From the NCBI GenBank assembly GCA_028583415.1, contig CM053276.1, positions 118,971,666 through 119,035,665 on the forward strand: a DNA stretch of 64,000 bases. Reading direction: 5' to 3'. This DNA is from Protea cynaroides (taxonomy: Eukaryota > Streptophyta > Magnoliopsida > Proteales > Proteaceae). The position numbers and the translations under genes were made by a program. Below, piece by piece: positions 56,923 to 64,000 of the stretch (position 1 is its first letter; every line of letters begins with the position of its first letter). Below the pieces are notes generated by a model. The model had not been told where the DNA came from. It did no database searches and saw only the letters and a list, made by a program, of their open reading frames with translations.

Positions 56923-58280
56923 ATGGCTCACAGAAGAACTTGAGCACGGGCGTCGCGCGCCCCTTCTGAGACATCGGTGCATATGGGTAGTACCAAGAGC
57001 ACGACGAGGGCGAACCGTGAGCCTGCACCCCCAGTGCCAGAACCCGCACCGATACTAGAACCAGCACCACTGCCGGCGTCGGCGCCAGCCCCGAGCAACA
57101 CGCCGTCGGTAACTCCACCGCAACCTCCTCCCCAATACGTCACTCGTCAGCAGTTTGACGAGCTGAAGCAGCAAATCGAGCAGCTTGTGAAAGTCTTGAG
57201 AGGAGCTCGAGCAAGCAACTCGGTAGGGGGAGGAGAGAATCCTAATCCGGCATCGAATCCGCCACCAGAAGTCCCGCAAGCGGCACATCCGCCAAGGGCG
57301 AGGGCGGATCCAGCGAAAGCTTTGCCAAATATTCTCTCGACGGGTGATCAGGCTCCTGGACGAAACGTGACCCGACCCGTCGTCGGAATCAACCGCCACA
57401 TCAACACCAGGCACCGATGGCACCACCTCCGGTGGGAGGCCCGGGGTCCTTCCTCGATGGCCTCCGGAGGGAAAGAGTTAACGAAGAAACACCAGGTTCT
57501 GGCGCTCAGCCTCCGGACACTCCCCAGTCCGAGGTCGAGCGGCGTCTACTCGAGATAACTACTCGGCTTCAGCAGGTGGAGCAAAACAAGGTAGCCCCGC
57601 CGAGAACGGCCTATACTGCAATTACTGCGCTCTTGGACGAGATCATGAGGGCACCACCCCCTGACAACTTCAAGATGCCGGTCTTGGACTCCTACCATGG
57701 GAGTACCGACCCCGAGCAGCACCTAGACGCCTTCGTCTCCACAAAACTATTCTACCCCCTGAGTGACGGCCTCATCTGTAGGATGTTTTCTTCAACGCTC
57801 AGGGGAGCTGCCCGCACGTGGTTCAATAATCTCCCAGCCAAGAGCATTACCTCGTTTGAACAGCTATCGAACAAGTTCTTGACGCACTTCCAAGCAAACC
57901 GAGTGCGCAAGAAAACATCGCACCATCTGTCAACAGTGAAGCAGCAAAAGGATGAGTCCCTAAGGGAATTCATCAAGCGCTTCAATAACGAGGTGCTTGA
58001 AATCAAGGACGTCGAGCCCGCGGTGCATATGTCTAGCCTGCAGGCCGGCGTCACCGATCGTCAGCTTTGTTGGTCCCTTGCCAAAAAGCCACCAAAGAGC
58101 CTGGACGACTTGCTCACCAGGTGCGAGAAGTACACCTCCGCGGACAAGACAACTCGGGCCCAGAAAAATAACACCGTGAACAATCTGCAGGCCGCGCCGA
58201 AGTCGACAGACAAAAAAAGGTCTAAGGCGACCGACCCGGCACCAAGCCCCGGGAGATTCAAAAAAGCAGAAGTCTGGTAG
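56923..58280 (+). pseudogene. Tat-element gag, broken
   Basis: The ATG at 56923 gives MAHRRT and then TGA (a likely CGA-to-TGA change). The same frame continues as a Pro-rich N-terminal region (56977 to about 57400). After a frame change near 57400 it runs as the retrotransposon gag domain (SYHGSTDPEQHLDAF, RMFSSTLRGAARTWFNNLP, FEQLSNKFLTHFQANR, LREFIKRFNNEVLEI). A TAG at 58278 ends it before the zinc-finger part. The matrix/capsid fold is recognisable, but the protein cannot be made whole. Confidence 0.9.
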
Positions 58281-58341
58281 GGATCAGACCTACCGGCACC
58301 CCTACAAGACATTCGAGTATTACACTCCACTGAACTCTTCG

Positions 58342-59623
58342 ATGACAGAGATCCTCGAAATAATCAAGAACGATCGGAACCTCCGACCGCCTCCGAAAGC
58401 ACTCGGCAACGGGAGGAATAAGGACCACTCCTGTTTCTGTCGCTTCCATCGCGACTATGACCATGAAACGGAAGAATGCAAATACCTCAAAGGGGAAATT
58501 GAGGACCTCATTAGGCGAGGATACTATGACAACTTTGTCAGGAATGCAGACAGGGGTCCAGCCCCTGCTCGGAGGGACCGTGGGTTACCAGCTCCACCTC
58601 CGAGGAACCCGCAACCCAACAATTGTCGAGCGGACGTAGGCGATAATCAGAACGCCGCTCGGAGGGATGACAGAGACCCTGATGGTGGGCCGGCTCCCCC
58701 AGGCAGTGGGTCGGCGCCATCCAATTTGGGACAGTGGAAAGCTCATCTGGAGCGCAAAGAGAAAGGGTGTCGGTGAAAGAAAAACTCGAAGGCCGACAGC
58801 ATACCCAATCTGAGTCCATCCCGGTTTGTTCGGAGCCGAAAAGCCGACGAAAGAGGAGAAAGAAGTCTCATCCGGCTTCAAAGAGAAGGAAGGCCGAACG
58901 CAGGTTTGTCGGCAGTCCACCCCCGGAGGACCGACCACGCACGGCAATGGGTTTGCGCATCCCTGGTGACAATGGGTTTTATGCCATCACCAAGGGACCT
59001 CAAGACGAGGGTAAGTCAGTCCTCACAATCATAGGAGGACCCGTCACCGGGAACACCTCCAACATGTCGGCAAAGGCCTACTCCCGTCTGGTGGCAAAGA
59101 CTGAGTAGCCGTCGAAGAGATCCCGAACTGTAGAGGTCATCACCTTCAGTGACGAAGATCTTGTCAACGTCGCTATCCCCCATGAAGATGCCCTTGTCTT
59201 CACGGTCAAGATCGGGCACTGCGATGTTGCAAAGTGCCTAGTAGACACCGGGAGCTCGGTGGAAATCATATTTTATCATGCCTACCAGAGGATGCAGCTG
59301 ACGGATGACCAGCTTCGTCCCGTCACTTTCGATCTTATCAGCTTCTCCGGGGACCCAGTCACGGTGAAAGGGGGCATCCAATTGCCTGTCATCCTCGGCC
59401 AAAAGCCCAGACAGCGGCAAGTAGTGGTCGAATCATTGTGGTTGATCGGCCATCGGCTCATAATGTCATCCTCGGCCGGCCTTCGCTGAACAAATTAAAG
59501 GCATGTATGTCCACCTACTACTTGGTGATGAAATTCCCGACCGAGGACGGAGTCAGAGAGTGCCGAACAGATCAAGACACTTCACGGAGGTGGTACGCCA
59601 CCGAGCTGAAGAATAGTCAGTAG
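58342..59623 (+). pseudogene. Tat-element zinc-finger and protease region, broken
   Basis: The first frame has CFCRFHRDYDHETEECKYLK, the zinc-finger block typical of Tat gag-pol, then LIRRGYYDNFV. A stop at 58774 and frame changes follow. The protease reads FTVKIGHCDVAKCLVDTGSS with the D-T-G active site near 59240, then PSLNKLKA and STYYLVMKFPT in shifted frames. Several stops separate it from reverse transcriptase. Confidence 0.85.
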
Positions 59624-59757
59624 GCCTTGAAGTCCGCACAGGTGAACATGATGGATGTTCCAAGGACCCCTCTCCTAACAGAGGAGAACCCGCGGAGGAA
59701 CTTCTCCAGATCCCGATTGCGGACAATTAGCCAGAGAAGACGTTCCAGGTCGGCTCT

Positions 59758-61269
59758 TTGCTGCCCGAGGGACAAAAGGAAGAGCTGATAGAATTTCTAA
59801 GGCAGAATCTCGATGTCTTCGCATGGTCGGCCTCTGAGATGCCAGGGATACCTAGGGAAGTAATTGAACACCACCTAGCAGTCGACCCGCAACATCGATC
59901 GGTGCGACAAAAGAAGAGAAGCTTTGCACCCGCCCGACAGTCTGCCATAGACGAGGAGGTGCAGAAGTTGCTGACGGCAAACTTCATATGGGAGGTCGAC
60001 TACCCGGACTGGTTGGCCAACGTGGTCATGGTGGCAAAGTCTAACGGCAAGTGGCAGATTTGCATAGACTTCACCGATCTCAACAAAGCTTGTCCAAAGG
60101 ACAGTTATCCGCTGCCGCGCATTGACCAGCTGATTGATGCTACAATCGGACACGAGTTACTCAGTTTCCTCGATGCGTACTCCGGCTACAATCAGATAAA
60201 GATGCGAAAAGCCGACGAGAAGTGTACTTCCTTCGTCACCAACCAAGGGCTCTTCTGCTATACGGTCATGCCTTTTGACCTCAAAAATGCAGGAGCCACC
60301 TATCAGAGGCTGGTCAACAAAGTCTTCAGACGACAGATTGGCCAGAACATGGAGGTGTATGTCGATGATTTCCTTGTCAAGAGTCGACATTCCGGTCGGC
60401 ACCTGGCCGACCTTGGCGAACCATTCCAGGTCCTCCGAAGGCACAATATGAAGCTCAACCCTACAAAGTGCGCCTTCGGAGTCGGATCAGAAAAATTCTT
60501 GGGATTCATTGTCTCGCAAAGGGGCATCGAGGCAAATCCCTCGAAGATCAAGGCAATCCTGGACATGGCCGCGCCGACCAGGGGCAAACAGGTACAAGAG
60601 CTGAATGGTCGAATAGCCGCACTCGGCCGCTTCATGTCCAAATCAGCTGAGCGCTGCCTCCCTTTCTTCAAAACTCTGAAGGGAGCCGGGAAGTTCGAAT
60701 GGACCGAAGAATGCCAGAGAGCTTTTGAAGACTTAAAGACATATTTATCCTCGCCTCCCTTGTTGGTGAAGCCGAACCCGAGGGATGAGTTGCAGTTGTA
60801 CCTCGGGGTATCCGACTGCGCAGTCAGCGCCGTCCTGTTAAAGGAAGAAGACAAGGTCCAACGGTCGATCTATTACGTCAGCAAAGTACTGCTTGACGCT
60901 GAGACCAGGTACAAGCCGATTGAGAAACTAGCGCTTGCCCTGGTCACATCCGCGCGGAAGCTCCGGCCGTACTTCCAAGCATATCTGATATCGGTGCTCA
61001 CAAACACACCACTGAAGAAGGTGTTGTCGAAGCCCGATGTATCCGGACGACTCATCAATTGGGCGGTAGAGCTCGGTGAGTTCGACATCAAGTACGTCCC
61101 CAGAACGACCATCAAAGCACAAGCCTTGGCGGACTTTATCGTCCAAAGTATCTTACCTGAACAGGATTTTGCAGAACCTCAGGTGGTACCGCCTTCGGAG
61201 CAAGTCGAGGCCGCCTGGATCTTGAACTTTGACGGTTCCTCAATGGAAGACAAAGCAGGGCAGGAGTAA
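59758..61269 (+). pseudogene. Tat-element reverse transcriptase and RNase H
   Basis: A 503-codon open stretch carries the RT (WQICIDFTDLNKACPKDSYP, LSFLDAYSGYNQIKM, MPFDLKNAGATYQRLVNKVF) and the catalytic YVDDFLVKS near 60358. RNase H follows (QLYLGVSDCAVSAVLLKEED, RYKPIEKLALALV, TNTPLKKVLSKPD). It reaches the start of a second RNase H (AAWILNFDGSSMEDKAG) and then breaks by a frameshift at about 61262. This segment is the best preserved part of the element. Confidence 0.9.
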
Positions 61270-62920
61270 TTTTGAAAAGTTCGGAAGGATTTAAAATACG
61301 ATCTGCCATCAGGTTCGGATTCAGGGCGACCAACAATGAGGCCGAGTACGAGGCTTTAGTAGCCGGACTCAGATTAGCCAAAAGCTTAGCCGTCCGTCGG
61401 CTAGTGATTCAAGGTGACTTCAGTTGGTCATCCGCCAAGTAAAAGGGGACTACGAGGCCAGGCAGCCCGAGATGTAGAAATACCTCGAGAAGGTGAACTC
61501 GTTCATCGCAACCTTCCAAAGCGGCGAGCTGCAGTACGTCGGTCGCGAAGAAAACACCGAAGCGGATGAACTATCAAGGTTATCCTTAGAAGACATTCAT
61601 GCGATTGACTTTGCCGTGTACGTGGAATTCTTGGACCAGGCCAGCACCTCTGTTGAAGTCGTAGCTCCAGTCGGAATTGCATCCAGCTGGTACGACGAAG
61701 TATATCAATACCTCCGGACGGGCACCTTTCCGACTAACAGGAAAGATGCTCGCCGCATCCAAGGCAAGTCCCGGTAATACACCATACATAATGATGTATT
61801 GTACAAGAGATCCTATACCTTACCGCTGCTTAGGTGCCTACGATCAGACGAGGCCGAGAGCGTCATGAAAGAGGTACATGAGGGCATATGCGGATGACAC
61901 CAGGGCGGACGATCGCTCTTCCAAAAGATCCTCCGCCAAGGCTACCATTGACCGAAAATGCACGATGATTGCATCGAGCTGGTCCGCAGATGCGACAAGT
62001 GTCAGTTCTATGCACCCGTACAACATGCTCCGGCCGCTCCACTGCAGCCGATCACAAGCCCCCTCCCCTTCGCCATATGGGGTATGGACATCATGGGTCC
62101 TTTCCCCAAAGCCACTTATCAACAGAAATACGTCATAGTGGTCATTGATTACTTCACCAAATGGATCGAAGTCGAAGCCGTGGCCAAGATCGACACCTCC
62201 AAAGTAGAGCAATTTTTTCGACACTCGGTCATGTACAGGTTCGGCGTGCTGAGAGTCATTGTGATGGATAACGGCACTCAGTTCGTCAGCGCATCCTTCA
62301 CAAACTTTTGCGAAGAATTCCGAATAGACCACAAGTTCGGGTCAGTCGGACATCCGCAGACAAGCGGCCAGACCGAGGCCACCAACAAAACAATATTGGT
62401 CGGCCTGAAAAAGATGGTGGAAGACCAGAAAGAGAAGTGGGTGGACATGTTACTCAGTATCGTCTGGTCGTATAGGACGACCAGTCGAACACCCACCGGG
62501 GAGACGCCATTCATGCTTGCCTTTGGCACGGAGGCAGTCGTCCCCGTTGAAGTTTTTCATCCCACTTTTCGAATGTTGAACTTCAACGAGCACAGCAACT
62601 CCGAAGACCTACGGACAAACCTGGACAACCTCGAGGACGTGCGTAAATCGGCAGCATTCCGAATGGCAGACTACCAGTAGACTACAGCCCGTCATTACGA
62701 TAAGACAGTCCGACTTAAACAATTTAAGGTCGGAGATCTTGTCCTCCGAAAGACGGCGGTCTCTGACCCCACCAATCAAGGGAAGATGGCCAAAAACTGG
62801 GAAGGGCCATACCACGTGCTCCGGACAGGACGACCAGGCTCATACAAGTTGGTCACCATGGACGGTGACGAAATTTCGAGGACATGGCATGCCACCAACC
62901 TTCGAAAATATTACCAGTAG
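61262..62920 (+). pseudogene. Tat-element second RNase H and integrase, broken
   Basis: After the frameshift the second (archaeal-type) RNase H continues (ILKSSEGFKIR, ATNNEAEYEALVAGLRLAK, LQYVGREENTEADELSRLSL), with another frame change near 61423 and stops at about 61474 and 61777. Integrase follows: CDKCQFYAP (zinc region), then MDIMGPFPKA, VIDYFTKWIEVEAV, DNGTQF and GHPQTSGQTEATNK. The D,D,E core is visible. Its C-terminus (NWEGPYHVLRTGRPGSYKLV, HATNLRKYYQ) ends in TAG at 62918, after a stop at about 62678. Confidence 0.9.
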
Positions 62921-63090
62921 TTCGAAGTCTTTTACAAATTTATCAGTTTTTTAATTTCAATTGTAATTCTGAACCCCATGAGGGCATCCGTTCATTTTTC
63001 TTTGAATACAAGGCAACATCATTCAGTCATCACAACTTTCCCAGTGCATTCTGCCGGCCCATCCGATTGCAAATATAGATATATCTCATT

Positions 63091-63640
63091 CGTACCTTCC
63101 GACCATGGTCCACAAGCAGACCATGCTCGCATGAAGGACACCAGTATCTTCCTACCAAGGTCCACAAGCAGACCAAGGTAGCTTGAAAACCATACACGTA
63201 CCTTCCGACCATGGTCCACAAGCAGACCACGGTCGCATGAAGGTCACACTCATATCTTCCTACCAAGGTCCACAAGTAGACCAAGGTAGCTTGAAAACCA
63301 TACACGTACCTTCCGACCATGGTCCACAAGCAGACCACGGTCGCATGAAGGTCACACTCATATCTTCCTACCAAGGTCCACGAGCAGACCAAGGTAGCAT
63401 GAAGACCATACTCGTACCTTCCGACCCTGATCCACAAGCAGACCACGGTCGCATGAATGTCACACTCATCTTCCTACCAAGGTCCACGAGCAAACCAAGG
63501 TAGCATGAAGATCACTCATACCTTCCGACCATGGTCCACAAGCAGACCATGCTTGCATGAAGGATACGCCCATAACTCCCTACCAAGGTCCAAGGTCCAT
63601 GAGCAGACCAAGGTAGCATGGGGATCATTCGTACCAAGTG
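63091..63640 (+). repeat. ~108-bp tandem repeat array behind pol
   Basis: Units starting (CGTA)CCTTCCGACC(A/C)TGGTCC recur at 63091, 63197, 63305, 63413 and about 63517. Each unit is itself two related ~54-bp halves: ACCATGGTCCACAAGCAGACC, and ACCAAGGTCCAC(A/G)AGCAGACC. About five copies are present. The 108-bp period is a multiple of three, so reading frames stay open artificially. Arrays of this kind are typical of the 3' region of Tat elements. Confidence 0.92.
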
Positions 63641-63903
63641 CCCTCGGCTAGCCTTCGTACCAAGCCGATGACACTTTCGGGGTAGGAAGGCCTTAGCTAC
63701 TTAGTTTCCTAATTACTATGCAGTCGGAATCGGAGTCGGGAAGTTCCCTAATTATTATAAGCTACTCGGCCTTAGCTACTTAGTTTTGGCCTACCAAGGG
63801 CAGAGTAAGACAATGGAAGAAAAAGATTGACAAAATAGATTTTCATTAATGAAAGCCCTAGAAGGGCAATATTACAGATATATAAAAAAATATATATACA
63901 AGT

Positions 63904-64000
63904 TTACAAGGGAAGCGTCTTCTCCTCGGCTGTCGCAACTGTCGGGTCTGCCAGATCCTCGGCGGGCAGTGCAAGTTCGGGGAGCTCCACCAGTGGAGTC
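63904..64000 (-). CDS. Antisense reading frame at window edge, C-terminus only
   Basis: The minus strand is open from the right edge to a TAA at 63904-63906. It reads TPLVELPELALPAEDLADPT, then VATAEEKTLPL. This is only 32 codons, but the composition is protein-like (acidic, Ala/Pro-rich). Its place between pol and the 3' LTR is where several Tat-lineage elements carry an antisense ORF of unknown function. The start and any domain lie outside the window. A GC-rich stem (GCCCTAGAAGGGC, near 63853) lies just downstream of the stop on this strand. Confidence 0.4.
   Translation of the reverse strand, partial: TPLVELPELALPAEDLADPTVATAEEKTLPL

Larger units (their letters stand above)
56168..64000 (+). 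mobile_element. Ty3/gypsy element, Tat lineage, runs off the right edge
   Basis: The 5' LTR (56168-56863) is followed by a primer-site-like TGGCGCCCATCGTGGGG. Then come gag, protease, reverse transcriptase with YVDDFLVKS, RNase H, a second RNase H, integrase, tandem repeats and an antisense frame. That order, the dual RNase H and the long 3' region mark the Tat (Ogre/Retand-like) branch. Pol is broken by several stops and frameshifts. No 3' LTR lies before 64000, so its target duplication cannot be tested. Confidence 0.92.

Noticed and set aside
63183..63503. Repetitive 106-codon plus-strand frame behind the Tat pol
   Set aside because: It is open only because the underlying DNA repeat has a period of about 108 bp, a multiple of three. 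It has no start context or domain.
1..64000. CRISPR arrays, bacterial operons, riboswitches, tRNA or rRNA genes
   Set aside because: None seen. The window is nuclear plant DNA, and its repeats are transposon, tandem or microsatellite repeats. A tRNAscan-SE or Infernal run would settle small RNA genes.

Overview
The window is nuclear DNA from a flowering plant. This follows from GT-AG introns, plant-only gene families (a plastid RNA-editing PPR-DYW protein and a plastid ATP/ADP translocator), several LTR retrotransposons primed at the initiator-Met tRNA site, MULE/MITE elements and a scrap of plastid DNA. AT-rich intergenic DNA and relaxed gene spacing fit a medium-sized, probably woody dicot-type genome. 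The species cannot be fixed from sequence alone.

Four intact-looking protein genes are supported. (1) An intronless PPR-DYW gene on the minus strand at 9996-12620, closely resembling Arabidopsis ECB2/VAC1. (2) A five-exon plastidic ATP/ADP carrier (AATP/NTT type) on the plus strand at 28132-34309. (3) A four-exon V-ATPase subunit c'' gene on the plus strand at 36368-45628, whose second intron is 8.5 kb because a retroelement lies inside it. (4) A four-exon FAD-dependent aromatic-type monooxygenase on the minus strand at 52084-53862. They are unrelated housekeeping or organellar genes. Plants have no operons and nothing suggests they act together.

The rest is mostly mobile-element DNA and gene debris. 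From left to right: an old minus-strand Copia element (2982-7064, target duplication CTGAG) carrying a nested long-inverted-repeat element; a hAT-like MITE (7540-7907); a young minus-strand Copia element with a decayed interior (16600-21952, TCATC); a deletion-derivative Copia element (22240-25039); a non-autonomous inverted-repeat element (25446-26170); a PPR relic behind the ATP/ADP carrier (34870-35470); two related MITEs in front of the V-ATPase gene; an LTR element in V-ATPase intron 2 (39279-44257, TGCTA) whose 3' LTR is split by a further 2.76-kb insertion; a plastid-derived ndhH/ccsA mosaic (45990-46530); a PPR pseudogene (48540-49640); a 287-bp tandem duplication (50770-51339); a MULE with a perfect 9-bp target duplication carrying a captured dehydrogenase fragment (55046-56151); and a Tat-type Ty3/gypsy element from 56168 to beyond the right edge, with tandem repeats behind pol and an antisense reading frame at the edge.

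I found no evidence for a wholly new biological system. The points most worth a second look are the gene-capturing MULE, the open ndhH-ccsA plastid chimera, the doubly nested V-ATPase intron, the altered DYW tail of the editing factor, and the satellite-like array and antisense frame of the Tat element.
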